A stretch of 64,000 nt of DNA from Pseudomaricurvus sp. HS19. GTDB taxonomy: Bacteria; Pseudomonadota; Gammaproteobacteria; Pseudomonadales; Cellvibrionaceae. Shown here piece after piece: positions 19,572-29,373 of the stretch (position 1 is its first letter; every line of letters starts with the position of its first letter). The stretch is from positions 1,426,001 to 1,490,000 of the forward strand of contig NZ_WVVW01000001.1 in NCBI RefSeq assembly GCF_009857815.1. The letters are read 5' to 3'. Position numbers and translations under genes: made by a program. The notes below the pieces were generated by a model, which was not told the origin of the DNA, made no database searches, and worked only from the letters and a program-made list of their open reading frames with translations.

Positions 19572-20807
19572 TCAGGCCAGCATCATCTGGACCTTGCGCA
19601 GACCTTCAAACAGAACGTCCACTTCTTCCAGTGTGTTGTAAATGGAGAAGGACGCCCTGGCCGTGCCGGGCACGCCCAGGCGGTTCATCAGCGGCTCGGC
19701 ACAGTGGTGGCCGGTGCGGATGGCAATGCCCTGGCGATCCAGCAAAAATCCAATATCGGCCGGATGTCCGCCGGCCATTACAAAACTCAGCACACCTACT
19801 TTATGTTTGGCCGTGCCGATCAATTTCAAGCCTTCGATGGAAGCAGCCAGTTCGGTGGCCTTCTGCAGCAGCGCCTGCTCGTGGGCAGCCACAGCCACCA
19901 TATCCAGCTGCGAGAACCAGCGTACCGCCTCACCCAAACCAATAGCACCGGCGATGTGGGGCGTGCCCGCTTCCAGGCGGTAAGGCAGCTGGTTCCAGAT
20001 GGCATCCTGGTAGGTCACGGTGGCGATCATCTCACCGCCGGTGATCCATACCGGCCACTCGGCCAGCAATTCCTGACGGCCCCACAACACACCAATGCCG
20101 GTGGGACCAAAAATTTTGTGGCCGGAGAAGGCGTAGAAGTCACAACCCAGCGCCTGCACATCCACATTGCCGTGGGCCACACCCTGGGCGCCATCCACCA
20201 GCACCAGCGCGCCGGCCTGTTTGGCCAGTGCGGTCAACTCGGCCACCGGGTTCACAGTACCCAACGAGTTGGAGACGTGGGGAAAAGCCACCAGTCTGGT
20301 GTTGCTGTTCAGCAGGGATTTAAACGCTTCCAGATCCAGCGATCCATCGTCGAAAATCGGCGCGATTTTCAGGGTGGCACCAGAGCGTTTGCACGCCTGC
20401 TGCCAGGGCACCAGGTTGGCGTGGTGCTCCATCTCGGTCACCACCACCTCGTCACCGGCCTTGAGCATCTGCGCCAGGCCGTTGGCCACCATATTGATGG
20501 ACTCGGTGGTACCGCTGGTCCAGATCACCTCTTCGCGAGCGGCGGCGTTGATAAACCCGGCAACGATGTCACGGGCACCTTCGTAGCGTTGGGTGGCCTC
20601 GTCCGCCAGCTTATGGGCGCCACGGTGCACGTTAGAGTTGCAGGTGCTGTAGTAGTCCACCAGCGAATCGATCACGCACTGGGGCTTCTGTGTCGTCGCG
20701 GCGTTATCCAGATACACCAGCGGCTTGCCGTCCACCTCGCGGGACAGCACCGGGAACTGCTCACGCAGCGCCTTGATATCCAATGAAGGCATGACACTCA
20801 TATTCAT
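19572..20807 (-). CDS. sufS: Group II cysteine desulfurase SufS
   Basis: 411-residue PLP enzyme that releases sulfur from cysteine to SufE. The PLP lysine is in SGHKIFGPTGIG and the active-site cysteine in IRTGHHCAEPLM, the short-loop group II arrangement. Its ATG overlaps the sufD stop by four bases (ATGA). It is the second cysteine desulfurase in this operon. Confidence 0.97.
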   Translation of the reverse strand: MNMSVMPSLDIKALREQFPVLSREVDGKPLVYLDNAATTQKPQCVIDSLVDYYSTCNSNVHRGAHKLADEATQRYEGARDIVAGFINAAAREEVIWTSGTTESINMVANGLAQMLKAGDEVVVTEMEHHANLVPWQQACKRSGATLKIAPIFDDGSLDLEAFKSLLNSNTRLVAFPHVSNSLGTVNPVAELTALAKQAGALVLVDGAQGVAHGNVDVQALGCDFYAFSGHKIFGPTGIGVLWGRQELLAEWPVWITGGEMIATVTYQDAIWNQLPYRLEAGTPHIAGAIGLGEAVRWFSQLDMVAVAAHEQALLQKATELAASIEGLKLIGTAKHKVGVLSFVMAGGHPADIGFLLDRQGIAIRTGHHCAEPLMNRLGVPGTARASFSIYNTLEEVDVLFEGLRKVQMMLA

Positions 20808-22048
20808 TTGACCTCCATCGCCGCAAAACGCTCACGCAGTTGCGGACGCAGCCAGTCGGCCAGGGCTTCGTTGGGCATCTCTTCCACCAGCTCATTGATA
20901 AAACCGAAGCTCAGCATCACCTGCGCCTGGGAACGGCTGATACCGCGGGACTGCATGTAATACAGTGCCTTCTTGTCGATGGCCGCCACGGTGGCGCCGT
21001 GGGCACAACGCACGTCGTCGGCGTAAATTTCCAGCTCAGGTTTAGTGTCGATCTCGGCGCGATCGGACATCAGCAGGTTGCGGTTATTCAGCTCCGCCAG
21101 GGTCTTCTGGGCGTTGCGATGGATATGAATACGACCGTTAAACACCGCACGGGAGTTGTCCGCCACAATGCCGCGCACGTTCTCTTCGGTGGTGCAGTTG
21201 GGCACCGCGTGCTCAATGGTACTGTGCAGGTCAAACAGCTCCTTGCCGTCCAGCAGGTAGATGGCATTGAGCTTGGCATTAGCCTGCTCGCCGGCGTGAA
21301 TCACGTCCACGTCGAGACGCGACAGCTGACTGCCAAAGCCCACCAGGGTGCTGTTCAATTGCGCCTGCTGCTGCAATTTGAAATGAGCACCACCCACATT
21401 CACCGCCGCACTGCCCTGCAGGGCGAAGCGGTAGTGTTCCAGCGACGCACTCTCTTCCAGCAGATATTCAGCGTAAGCGGTGTTGCGGCTGGGGCCCTGC
21501 CCCAGCGACTCTTCAATCACGCTGACACGGGCACCTGCGCCAACGCGCACCAGCACACGGGTGTGAGCTTCTTCACCGGCGGAAACCAGGTTGACGATGC
21601 GCAGCGGTTGCTCGATGGCTGCACCGGCAGCCACCTGCACCAGCAGGCCGTCGGTGGCCAGCAGGTCGTTGGCCAGGCCGAACACATGGCGCCCCGGCTT
21701 GATCTGACCAAACAGCTCCGCAATCGCCTGCTGGCTGTCGGCATCCGCAAAGGTGGTGATGGTCAGTCCCGCGGGCAGTGACGCCGGCAGGTTTTGCAGA
21801 CGGCCATCCACAAACACCAGGTCGATGCTGTCTACGCCTTCGATGGCCTGCAGTTGCGGCGTAGGGTTAGCCGGCGCGTCCAGCTTGATCTGTTCCCAGA
21901 CATTAACGGGCAGGTATTTCCAGGCCTCGGTCTTGCGGGTGGGCCAGCGTGCGCCCTGCAGCAGTGGCAGCGATGCCTGCCGCCAGGCCGGCATCTGCTC
22001 GCCGAGGGCCTGCGCCTGCTCGACGGCGGCGCTTAACCAGTTACTCAT
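20804..22048 (-). CDS. sufD: SufBCD scaffold subunit SufD
   Basis: 414 residues, beta-helix partner of SufB in the cluster scaffold. The C-terminal motif EIYADDVRCAHGATV contains the conserved His used as a cluster ligand in E. coli, followed by YYMQSRGIS. Twelve bases separate it from sufC. Confidence 0.96.
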   Translation of the reverse strand: MSNWLSAAVEQAQALGEQMPAWRQASLPLLQGARWPTRKTEAWKYLPVNVWEQIKLDAPANPTPQLQAIEGVDSIDLVFVDGRLQNLPASLPAGLTITTFADADSQQAIAELFGQIKPGRHVFGLANDLLATDGLLVQVAAGAAIEQPLRIVNLVSAGEEAHTRVLVRVGAGARVSVIEESLGQGPSRNTAYAEYLLEESASLEHYRFALQGSAAVNVGGAHFKLQQQAQLNSTLVGFGSQLSRLDVDVIHAGEQANAKLNAIYLLDGKELFDLHSTIEHAVPNCTTEENVRGIVADNSRAVFNGRIHIHRNAQKTLAELNNRNLLMSDRAEIDTKPELEIYADDVRCAHGATVAAIDKKALYYMQSRGISRSQAQVMLSFGFINELVEEMPNEALADWLRPQLRERFAAMEVK

Positions 22049-22060
22049 GCTCTCGCCCTC

Positions 22061-22825
22061 TTACGCGGTTTCGTCGGCAGCACGCTGCTCTTTCAACCAG
22101 GCGTAGCCCTGCTCTTCCAGCTCCAGCGCCAGCGAGGCATCGCCACTGCGTACGATCCTGCCTTCGGACAGCACGTGCACATAGTCGGGCTTGATGTAGT
22201 CCAGCAGGCGCTGGTAGTGAGTCACCACGATAAAGCTGCGCTCACCGTCGCGCTGGCTGTTCACGCCTTCCGCCACCACCTGCAGTGCGTCGATATCCAG
22301 ACCGGAGTCGGACTCATCGAGGATGCACAGCTTGGGCTGCAGCAGGATCATCTGCATGATCTCGTTGCGCTTCTTCTCACCGCCGGAGAAACCTTCGTTA
22401 ACACCGCGTTTGAGGAAGTCCGCCGGCAGGTTCACCTGCTTGCAGGCCTCACGGGCCATCTTGAGAAAATCCTTGGAGCTGACGGCCTCTTCGCCACGGG
22501 CGGCGCGCTGGGCGTCCACCGCCGCTTTCAAAAATTCCAGGTTGCTGACGCCAGGGATTTCCACCGGGTACTGGAACGCCAGGAACAGGCCGGCACGGGC
22601 GCGCTCTTCGGCTTCCAGCTCCAGCAGGTCAACACCGTTCAGCTGTGCAGAACCGGACTCCACTTCATAACCATCACGACCGGAGAGCACATAGCCCATG
22701 GTACTTTTACCGGCACCGTTGGGGCCCATAATGGCGTGCACTTCGCCCGGCTTGATGTCCAGGCTGAGGCCCTTGAGAATCTGCTTCTCTTCAACGTTTG
22801 CGTACAAATCTTTAATCGACAACAT
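22061..22825 (-). CDS. sufC: SufBCD ATPase SufC
   Basis: 254-residue ABC ATPase that drives scaffold rearrangement. Walker A GPNGAGKSTMG, signature SGGEKKRNE and Walker B CILDESDSGLD are all present. Located between sufB (36 bp upstream) and sufD. Confidence 0.97.
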   Translation of the reverse strand: MLSIKDLYANVEEKQILKGLSLDIKPGEVHAIMGPNGAGKSTMGYVLSGRDGYEVESGSAQLNGVDLLELEAEERARAGLFLAFQYPVEIPGVSNLEFLKAAVDAQRAARGEEAVSSKDFLKMAREACKQVNLPADFLKRGVNEGFSGGEKKRNEIMQMILLQPKLCILDESDSGLDIDALQVVAEGVNSQRDGERSFIVVTHYQRLLDYIKPDYVHVLSEGRIVRSGDASLALELEEQGYAWLKEQRAADETA

Positions 22826-22861
22826 CTGTGTGTTTCCTCAATTCTCTCTGCGCCTGCGGGC

Positions 22862-24301
22862 TTAACCCACCGAGCCTTCAAGGCTGATTTCCAGCAGTTT
22901 GCCCGCTTCCACGGCAAACTCCATCGGCAACTCTTTGAACACCTCTTTACAGAAGCCATTCACAATCATGGACACCGCTTTCTCCGGGTCGAGTCCACGC
23001 TGACGACAGAGGAACATCTGGTCGTCGGACACCTTGGAGGTGGTGGCCTCGTGTTCCACAATCGCGCTGGGGTTGCGGCTCTCCACATAGGGGAAAGTAT
23101 GGGCACCGCACTGGTCACCGATCAGCAGCGAGTCACACTGGGTAAAGTTGCGCGCACCTTCGGCGGTGGCGGTCATGCGCACCAGTCCGCGGTAGGCGTT
23201 GTTGCTGCGCCCGGCGGAGATCCCCTTGGAGATGATGGTGGACTTGGTGTTCTTGCCCAGGTGGATCATCTTGGTGCCGGTATCCGCCTGCTGCTTGCCG
23301 CGGGTCAGGGCCACCGAGTAGAACTCACCGATGCTGTTGTCACCCTTGAGAATGCAGCTGGGGTATTTCCAGGTCACCGCCGAGCCGGTCTCTACCTGGG
23401 TCCAGGAGATCTTGGCGCTGGTGTGACAGATACCGCGCTTGGTTACAAAGTTGAAAATACCACCACGACCCTCTTCATCACCGGGGTACCAGTTCTGTAC
23501 GGTGGAGTATTTGATCTCGGCATTGTCCAGCGCCACCAGCTCTACCACCGCAGCGTGCAACTGGTTTTCGTCCCGCTGCGGTGCGGTACAGCCTTCCAGG
23601 TAACTGACGTAACTGCCTTCGTCGGCAACGATCAGGGTGCGTTCGAACTGGCCGGTGTTCTGCTGGTTGATACGGAAGTAGGTGGACAGCTCCATGGGGC
23701 AACGGGTGCCCTTGGGGATGTACACAAACGAACCGTCGGTAAACACCGCGCAGTTGAGCGCAGCGAAGTAGTTATCCCGCTGTGGCACCACGCTGCCGAG
23801 GTATTTCTTCACCAGCTCCGGGTACTTGTGCAGCGCCTCGGAGATGGAACAGAAGATCACCCCTGCCTCTTCCAGCTTGTCGCGGAAAGTGGTCACCACC
23901 GATACAGAGTCAAACACCGCATCCACAGCCACACCCGCCAGCATCATCTGCTCGTGCAGCGGAATGCCCAGCTTTTCGTAGGTGGCAATCAACTCCGGGT
24001 CCACTTCATCGAGGGACTTGGGCTTGTCTGCCATGCTCTTGGGCGCGGAGTAGTAGGAGATCGCGTTATAGTCGATCTTCGGGTAGCTGACGTGGGCCCA
24101 CTCGGGCTCGTCCATCTCCAGCCAGGCGCGATAGGCCTTCAGACGCCACTCCAGCATCCACTCGGGCTCACCCTTGAGGGCGGAGATACGGCGGATAACA
24201 TCCTCATCCAGCCCGGGCTCAAAAGTATCCGACTCGATGTCGGAGACAAAGCCGGCTTCGTATTCCCGCGCCAGGGTTTGGTTGATCTGCTCTGTCATCA
24301 T
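22862..24301 (-). CDS. sufB: SufBCD scaffold subunit SufB
   Basis: 479 residues, main scaffold for cluster assembly. [20 protein letters not shown] carries the conserved catalytic cysteine of the SufB core. N-terminal region with SPEDD-like start is normal for the family. 117 bp separate it from the upstream desulfurase gene. Confidence 0.97.
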   Translation of the reverse strand: MMTEQINQTLAREYEAGFVSDIESDTFEPGLDEDVIRRISALKGEPEWMLEWRLKAYRAWLEMDEPEWAHVSYPKIDYNAISYYSAPKSMADKPKSLDEVDPELIATYEKLGIPLHEQMMLAGVAVDAVFDSVSVVTTFRDKLEEAGVIFCSISEALHKYPELVKKYLGSVVPQRDNYFAALNCAVFTDGSFVYIPKGTRCPMELSTYFRINQQNTGQFERTLIVADEGSYVSYLEGCTAPQRDENQLHAAVVELVALDNAEIKYSTVQNWYPGDEEGRGGIFNFVTKRGICHTSAKISWTQVETGSAVTWKYPSCILKGDNSIGEFYSVALTRGKQQADTGTKMIHLGKNTKSTIISKGISAGRSNNAYRGLVRMTATAEGARNFTQCDSLLIGDQCGAHTFPYVESRNPSAIVEHEATTSKVSDDQMFLCRQRGLDPEKAVSMIVNGFCKEVFKELPMEFAVEAGKLLEISLEGSVG

Positions 24302-24418
24302 TCAACTCGCTAATCACCAGCGTGATTGTTGTGCCGTCCCCGGGGCTATCGGTCCGCGGGCCGGCTCTGCGTTGGACGCTCTGCATGGCGTCTTTGAAAT
24401 TCTGTGTCCGGGCCAGGC

Positions 24419-25570
24419 TCAGCCTGCGCCGTGGAGCTTCTGTACCACTTCGCGAATGTGCGTCACCGCGCGCTCGATATCCGCGGCCGTGGTGTAACGG
24501 CCCAGCGACATGCGCACTGAACTGTGGGCATCGGCATCCGCCAGCCCCATGGCTTTCAGCACATAGGAGGGCTCCATGCTGGCCGAGGTACAGGCCGAGC
24601 CGGAGGAGACCGCCACCTGCCGCAATGAGAGCAGCAGGGTCTCGCCGTCCAGGCCACCAAAACAGACGTTGAGGTGGTTGGGAGTTACCTCACTGTCGCT
24701 GCCGTTGCGGCGCACCGCTGGCAGCTCTGCAATACCGCTCCACAGCTGTTCACGCAGCCCGGCAATACGCTCGTGCTCGGTGGTGGCCAACTCAGCGGCC
24801 AATTGCGCGGCCTCACCCATGCCCACCAGCTGGTGTGTGGCCAGGGTGCCGGAGCGCAAGCCACGCTCGTGCCCGCCACCGTGTATCTGCGCCACCAGCT
24901 GGCTCTGCACCGGGCGCCGTACATAGAGCGCGCCCACACCCTTGGGGCCGTAAAACTTGTGTGCCGACAGGCTCAACAAATCCACATGCAGATCGCCCAC
25001 GTTAACGGCGATCTTGCCGGCGGACTGGGCGCCGTCGGTGTGCAGCAAGATGTCGCGACTGTGGCACCAGGCACCGATGTCGGCGATGGGGTTTACCGCA
25101 CCCACTTCGTTGTTCACGTGCATCAGGCTCACCAGCCGGGTCTCCGGCCGCGTCGCTTCCTGCACCTGCTGCAGGCTGATACGCCCGTCAGCACCGGGCG
25201 TGAGCCAGGTCACGGCCACGCCACGCTTTTCCAGCCACCTGGCCGGATCGATGATGGCCTTGTGCTCCACCACCGAGGTAATCAGGTGACCCTCATAGTT
25301 GAGGGCCTCAAACACGCCTTTGAGGGCCAGGTTGTTGGCCTCGGTGGCGCCACTGGTCCAGACGATTTCGCGGGCGTCAGCGCCAATCAGGTCAGCCACC
25401 TGTCGTCGTGCCAGCTCCACCTTCTCCTCCGCCTGCCAACCATAGATGTGGGAGCGTGAGGCCGGATTGGCGAATACGCCATCCATGGTGAGGCATTGGC
25501 TCATGGCCTCTGCCACCTGCGGGTCAACCGGCGTGGTAGCAGCGTAATCAAGATAGACCGGCAGGCTCAC
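24419..25570 (-). CDS. IscS/NifS-type group I cysteine desulfurase
   Basis: 383 residues, PLP enzyme. The N-terminus [22 protein letters not shown] lysine in [12 protein letters not shown] and the long catalytic loop [17 protein letters not shown] place it in group I (IscS/NifS). It is about 20 residues shorter than E. coli IscS and overlaps the iscR stop by four bases. Having it in a suf operon with SufS is notable. It probably supplies sulfur for tRNA thiolation as well as clusters (inference). Confidence 0.93.
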   Translation of the reverse strand: MSLPVYLDYAATTPVDPQVAEAMSQCLTMDGVFANPASRSHIYGWQAEEKVELARRQVADLIGADAREIVWTSGATEANNLALKGVFEALNYEGHLITSVVEHKAIIDPARWLEKRGVAVTWLTPGADGRISLQQVQEATRPETRLVSLMHVNNEVGAVNPIADIGAWCHSRDILLHTDGAQSAGKIAVNVGDLHVDLLSLSAHKFYGPKGVGALYVRRPVQSQLVAQIHGGGHERGLRSGTLATHQLVGMGEAAQLAAELATTEHERIAGLREQLWSGIAELPAVRRNGSDSEVTPNHLNVCFGGLDGETLLLSLRQVAVSSGSACTSASMEPSYVLKAMGLADADAHSSVRMSLGRYTTAADIERAVTHIREVVQKLHGAG

Positions 25571-26040
25571 TGCACCCCCGACACATCCAGCAGCCCCAGC
25601 TCCCGCGCGCTGTTCTGACGTACGGACACCTCCTGCACCTCATCCTGCTGCACCAGGCTGGCCAGGCTGATACTGCTGAGGAAGGCGTGAATACGATCAC
25701 TCAGGTCAATCCAGAGATGGTGCGTCAGGCACTGCTGGCCCTGCTGGCAGTTGCCCTGACGCTCGCAATTGGTCACATCGAGGGACTCATTCACCGCATC
25801 GATAATCTGCGCCACCGAGATGGCTTCCGGCTCGCGGCTCAGTTTATAGCCGCCACCGGGGCCACGCACACTGCTGACCAGCGATTGCTGCCGCAACTTG
25901 GCAAATAACTGCTCCAGGTAGGAGAGCGAGATCTCCTGCCGTTTGGAAATATCTGCCAGGCTAATAGGCCCCTTTTCAGCGTTCAGGGCCAGGTCCAGCA
26001 TGGCGGTTACGGCATAACGTCCTTTGGTAGTCAGGCGCAT
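25567..26040 (-). CDS. iscR: Rrf2-family Fe-S regulator IscR
   Basis: 157 residues: winged helix ([26 protein letters not shown]) and a cluster loop with Cys-x5-Cys-x5-Cys-x2-His ([16 protein letters not shown]), the exact IscR ligand set. It senses cellular Fe-S status and should repress its own operon when holding a [2Fe-2S] cluster. It heads the iscR-iscS-sufBCDS operon. Confidence 0.95.
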   Translation of the reverse strand: MRLTTKGRYAVTAMLDLALNAEKGPISLADISKRQEISLSYLEQLFAKLRQQSLVSSVRGPGGGYKLSREPEAISVAQIIDAVNESLDVTNCERQGNCQQGQQCLTHHLWIDLSDRIHAFLSSISLASLVQQDEVQEVSVRQNSARELGLLDVSGVQ

Positions 26041-26117
26041 AAGCTAATTCCTTCAGAGGTTTAACTGAGCGTCAGGCTGCAAAACAGATACCACCGTGCC
26101 AGCCCGGCTGGGCGGCG

Positions 26118-26150
26118 ATTATGGTAAACCCGACTAGTTTAGTCAAGTAA
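26118..26150 (-). promoter_or_regulatory. Promoter and IscR type-1 box of the isc-suf operon
   Basis: On the minus strand TTGACT (26141-26146) and CATAAT (26118-26123) are separated by 17 bp. The -35 lies inside a 25-bp element (26126-26150) with GACT-N5-AGTC symmetry flanked by ACTT/GGGT, close to the E. coli type-1 IscR site. [2Fe-2S]-IscR should block RNA polymerase here. The iscR start is 78 bp downstream. Confidence 0.8.
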
Positions 26151-26202
26151 ATACCCTACCACGACAGTGGGATATTTGTTAGTGGTATTTGTCAGCCTGG
26201 CG

Positions 26203-26991
26203 TCACTCTCCGTCCTGCTCCTTTTCCAGCGCCTTGATGCGGTTGTCCGTGTGGTAAATGTAATTCTGTACCGAGGTGAGAACCCCGCGCAGGATGCTCA
26301 GCTCCATCTCGTCCAGGCGGATACGACTGTAGAGCCGGCGCAGGCGGGTCATGGTCTGACGCGGGTTACCCGGCTCTATAAAGGAGAGGGTCTCCAGGGT
26401 CTGTTGCAGGTGGTCAAAGTACAACTCAAGGGCCTTGTGATCCGCCGGCGGCTGGTCCCAGTCGTCGAAATGGGGCAGCTGTCCCTCTTTGGCGGTCAGC
26501 CACGCCACACGCATCTCGTAGCAGAGCACCTGCACCGCGGTGGCCAGGTTGAGGGCCGAATACTCGGGGTTAGCCGGAATGTGCACATGGTAGTTGCACT
26601 TCTGCAGCTCTTCGTTGGTCAGGCCCCGATCTTCACGGCCGAAGACAATGGCCACGTCGTGGTGCTGTGCCTCCACCATGGCGCGCTCCCCGCACTCCCG
26701 CGGCGTCAGCAACGGCCAGGGGATGCGGCGCTCACGGGCACTGGTGCCTACCACCAGGCCACACTCGGCCACGGCCTCATCCAGCGTCTCCACCACAATG
26801 GCGTTTTCCAGTACATCCTGTGCACCGGCAGCCCGCCACACGGCCTTGTCCGCCGGGTATTCCCGCGGCTCCACCAGATAGAGCTGGGACAGGCCCATAT
26901 TCTTCATGGCGCGAGCCGCCCCACCGATATTGCCCGGATGGGTGGTATTCACCAGAACGATGCGAATGCGTTGCAGCAGAGAGTCGAGCAT
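26203..26991 (-). CDS. trmJ: tRNA (cytidine/uridine-2'-O-)-methyltransferase TrmJ
   Basis: 262 residues, SPOUT-class enzyme methylating position 32 of tRNA. IRIVLVNTTHPGNIGGAARAMKNMG, FGREDRGLTNEEL and the knot segment IPANPEYSALNLATAVQVL are diagnostic. ATG 26991 matches the family N-terminus; the open frame runs further upstream without support. trmJ-iscR adjacency is common in gammaproteobacteria, and suhB is divergent. Confidence 0.94.
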   Translation of the reverse strand: MLDSLLQRIRIVLVNTTHPGNIGGAARAMKNMGLSQLYLVEPREYPADKAVWRAAGAQDVLENAIVVETLDEAVAECGLVVGTSARERRIPWPLLTPRECGERAMVEAQHHDVAIVFGREDRGLTNEELQKCNYHVHIPANPEYSALNLATAVQVLCYEMRVAWLTAKEGQLPHFDDWDQPPADHKALELYFDHLQQTLETLSFIEPGNPRQTMTRLRRLYSRIRLDEMELSILRGVLTSVQNYIYHTDNRIKALEKEQDGE

Positions 26992-27251
26992 GGCCAAAAT
27001 CGGTACCTTTGGGTTGGGCTGGATAGCCACTAAAAGCGGAGTAGCGCGACACCCCGGACACGCCGACCATCGCAAAAGGCGCGCAGTTTACCAAAGTCCG
27101 GCTGCGGGTGTCACAGCGGAGCGGCCGGCAACGCCGCGAAACTGTATCCCCGATCAGAAGACGCTGGTATACTCTGCGACCCTTTCGCACCGCTGCTCCT
27201 CTGCCGGTGCCTGCTCTTTACACATTGTTTTTGCTGAACGGTTGGAATCCC

Positions 27252-28049
27252 ATGGAACCCATGCTGAATATTGCCCTGCGCGCGGCGCGCAAGGCGGGCG
27301 AGCTGATTGAACGCGCCCTGGAACGTGTCGACGTTGTGGCGTTTGAAGAAAAAGGCCGCAATGACTTCGTTACCGACATTGACAAGGCCTCCGAGAAAGA
27401 GATTATCTTTCACCTTCGCAAGGCCTACCCCGACCACACCATTGTCGGTGAAGAGACCGGCCGTTCCGGCACAGAGAGTGACTACGAGTGGATTATTGAT
27501 CCCCTCGACGGCACCACCAACTTTATCCACGGCATTCCCCACTTCGCCATCTCCATCGCCTGTGTCTACAAGGGCCAGCTGGAGCATGCCGTGGTATTGA
27601 ACCCGGTTACCCGCGAAGAATTTACTGCCAGCCGCGGCAAGGGTGCGGCCCTCAACGGCCGCCGTATCCGCGTTGCCCCCCGCAATGGCCTCAAAGGCGC
27701 GCTGATCGGCACCGGGATTCCGTTTAACGGCTATTCGCTGGAGAACATCACCCCCTACCTGGCCGCCATGCAAGAGATCGCCGGCCAAACCGCCGGTATC
27801 CGCCGCCCCGGCGCCGCCTCCCTGGACCTGGCTTACGTGGCCGCCGGCCGCTTCGATGGCTTCTGGGAGATGAACCTGCAACCGTGGGACATCGCCGCCG
27901 GCCTGCTGCTGGTGAAAGAGGCCGGTGGACTGGTCAGCGATTTCCGCGGCGGCAACACCTGCATGGAAAAGGGCAACGTCGTTGCTGCCTCTCCCAAGGT
28001 GTTCAAGCCCCTGCTGCAGATCGTCGGCAAACACATGGGCAACGTCTGA
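27252..28049 (+). CDS. suhB: Inositol-1-monophosphatase SuhB
   Basis: 265 residues. Metal-binding motifs GEET, IDPLDGTTNF and the C-terminal QPWDIAAGLLLVKEAGG are intact. In E. coli SuhB acts mainly as an rRNA transcription antitermination factor (known). ATG 27252 gives MEPMLNIALRAARKAG, aligning with E. coli; earlier in-frame codons are not used. A TATACT at 27168-27173 could be its -10; no good -35 was seen. Confidence 0.95.
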   Translation: MEPMLNIALRAARKAGELIERALERVDVVAFEEKGRNDFVTDIDKASEKEIIFHLRKAYPDHTIVGEETGRSGTESDYEWIIDPLDGTTNFIHGIPHFAISIACVYKGQLEHAVVLNPVTREEFTASRGKGAALNGRRIRVAPRNGLKGALIGTGIPFNGYSLENITPYLAAMQEIAGQTAGIRRPGAASLDLAYVAAGRFDGFWEMNLQPWDIAAGLLLVKEAGGLVSDFRGGNTCMEKGNVVAASPKVFKPLLQIVGKHMGNV

Positions 28050-28059
28050 TGACAACCCT

Positions 28060-28085
28060 GCAGCGGGCATCCCAACGCCCGCTGC
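28060..28085 (+). terminator. Hairpin after suhB
   Basis: Perfect 9-base arms GCAGCGGGC and GCCCGCTGC with an 8-base loop begin 10 bp after the stop codon. No U-tract follows, so it is a weak terminator or 3'-end stabiliser. Confidence 0.45.
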
Positions 28086-28299
28086 ACCCCTCCCGACTGC
28101 GCCCCTGCACCGACAGGTAGCCACTTCCGGCCACGCCACACAATCCCCAATCCCCCGGCAGATCATCCCCCAGGCGTGACAGACCACTCAACACCACCCT
28201 GCTGACATCCCATCTATACTATTCCTTGCGCCAGATCATGTTGTAAAACGATGGCGACGCAGTACTATCGGGTCAGGTAGTCGAGAATGAGGTGGAGAG

Positions 28300-28488
28300 A
28301 TGTTGCTCAAGGTGTTACAGCAGTGGCTGGATGAAACCTTCGTCAGCATGGCCCGCGCCCAGGGTCCGGAGCAGCGGCAAACCATTACCCCCACACTGCA
28401 GCGTGAACGCCAGTGCCCACTGCGACGGCTGCTACCCGCCAGTGAGTCAGAGCGCCTGATGGAGCGCCCGGCCGCCCCGGGCCAGTAA
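28300..28488 (+). CDS. Small hypothetical protein (62 aa)
   Basis: I do not recognise it. It is supported by a strong GGTGGAGAG directly before ATG 28300 and by codon use like its neighbours. The N-terminal LLKVLQQWLDETF is an amphipathic helix and the rest is Arg/Gln/Pro rich. A hairpin with CCGCCACCA / TGGTGGCGG arms at 28507-28529 follows the stop. TATACT at 28215-28220 may be a -10 element. No membrane segment. Confidence 0.45.
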   Translation: MLLKVLQQWLDETFVSMARAQGPEQRQTITPTLQRERQCPLRRLLPASESERLMERPAAPGQ

Positions 28489-28561
28489 CCGCTGCCACAC
28501 CGGAATCCGCCACCACACCTTGGTGGCGGTAACTCCTCGCACCGCCGCAGTGCCAGCCGGA

Positions 28562-29008
28562 TTAATCCTCGATCAATACACCGCGGTAATAGCGTTTTTT
28601 CTTTGCTGAGGCTGCCGGCTGTGGTTCGGCCGGGCGATCAGGCCCGTCCAGCGACGTCTCCACCACCTGCCCGCGATAGGTAACCGTTTTGGTCTTGCTC
28701 ACCCGGGCATTGGCCGGCCGCGCAGCCAGGGCTTCTTTATTGACGTAGGCCCCCCGGTACAGGAGCACCTGATTGAGCGTTGCCCCGTTCTCCGGGGACG
28801 GCGGATTGGCCCGCATCACGTTTTCAAACCAGCTGACGGCATCCTCGGTCTGCGCCACCGCAAACTCGAACAACCGGTAGAGATCCAGCCAGGAACGAAT
28901 GTTGGCATCCATCCCCAGTGCCGATTTCACATCCTTGCGAATAGTCACAATCGCGCGATGATTCCCCGGCCTGACCAGCCAATCATTGAAATCCAGGGTT
29001 TCGCCCAT
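28562..29008 (-). CDS. Hypothetical protein with YRG motifs
   Basis: 148 residues, function unknown. The N-terminal 70 residues are helical (WLDLYRLFEFAVAQTEDAVSWFENVM). The C-terminal half holds three short YRG segments: LLYRGAYVN, TYRGQVVE and YYRGVLIED, the last at the very C-terminus. Such YRG strands resemble the DUF4278 motif of small cyanobacterial proteins (memory, unverified). It starts at ATG 29008 with GGAGGG upstream. Confidence 0.65.
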   Translation of the reverse strand: MGETLDFNDWLVRPGNHRAIVTIRKDVKSALGMDANIRSWLDLYRLFEFAVAQTEDAVSWFENVMRANPPSPENGATLNQVLLYRGAYVNKEALAARPANARVSKTKTVTYRGQVVETSLDGPDRPAEPQPAASAKKKRYYRGVLIED

Positions 29009-29125
29009 TTCCCCCTCCGTAGTCTCTCAGCGTTCCGCACTTATCAGTTGAATTGTCCTGCACCCCGGAGGCGCCAGTGACGGCTCCGGGGACGATTGCA
29101 GTTGCGGCTGAAGAGTTTATACGAA

Positions 29126-29172
29126 GAAGACTCCCAATAACCACACTTTAATTATGGTTATTAGGAGTCTTC
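29126..29172. repeat. 18-bp inverted repeat, 11-base spacer
   Basis: Arms run 29126-29143 and 29155-29172, matching at 17 of 18 positions (GAAGACTCC...AATAACCA / TGGTTATT...GGAGTCTTC). No gene is transcribed into it from either side, so it is not the terminator of an annotated gene. It may be an operator, the terminator of an unseen small RNA, or a remnant of a mobile element. Confidence 0.7.
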
Positions 29173-29265
29173 CGATGAATAAACCCTTAAATGTCGGCCC
29201 CACCAGAGGTTACCGGCTAAATTGTGCCGGTAGATTTTATATATACGAAAACTACCTTTACTCAC

Positions 29266-29294
29266 CTGTCACCTACCGCGACTGGTGATAGAAT
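29266..29294 (+). promoter_or_regulatory. Candidate sigma70 promoter of the EamA exporter
   Basis: CTGTCA (29266-29271), 17-bp spacer, extended -10 TGATAGAAT (TAGAAT 29289-29294). The ATG of the exporter is about 80 bp downstream. Confidence 0.4.
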
Positions 29295-29373
29295 CGCCGC
29301 CGCCCAGGGTTCAGACCCGGGTCCGGCGTACCCCGCTGGACGCCCCACAGCTCAACACGCCCGGAAGTTGTCG

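Larger units (their letters stand above)
29009..29373. other. Divergent intergenic region with a long palindrome
   Basis: 365 bp between the minus-strand YRG protein and the plus-strand exporter, more AT-rich than its surroundings in 29100-29270. It holds a long inverted repeat and a candidate promoter, both listed separately. A 37-codon open frame from ATG 29175 has no ribosome site and is not called. Confidence 0.6.

Noticed and set aside
22175-24313. Very long plus-strand open frame (712 codons) opposite sufB and sufC
   Set aside because: Complement of well-supported suf genes; His/Gly-rich translation, no ribosome site, no domain.
29175-29288. 37-codon frame after the long palindrome
   Set aside because: No ribosome site and no conservation can be judged; probably chance.
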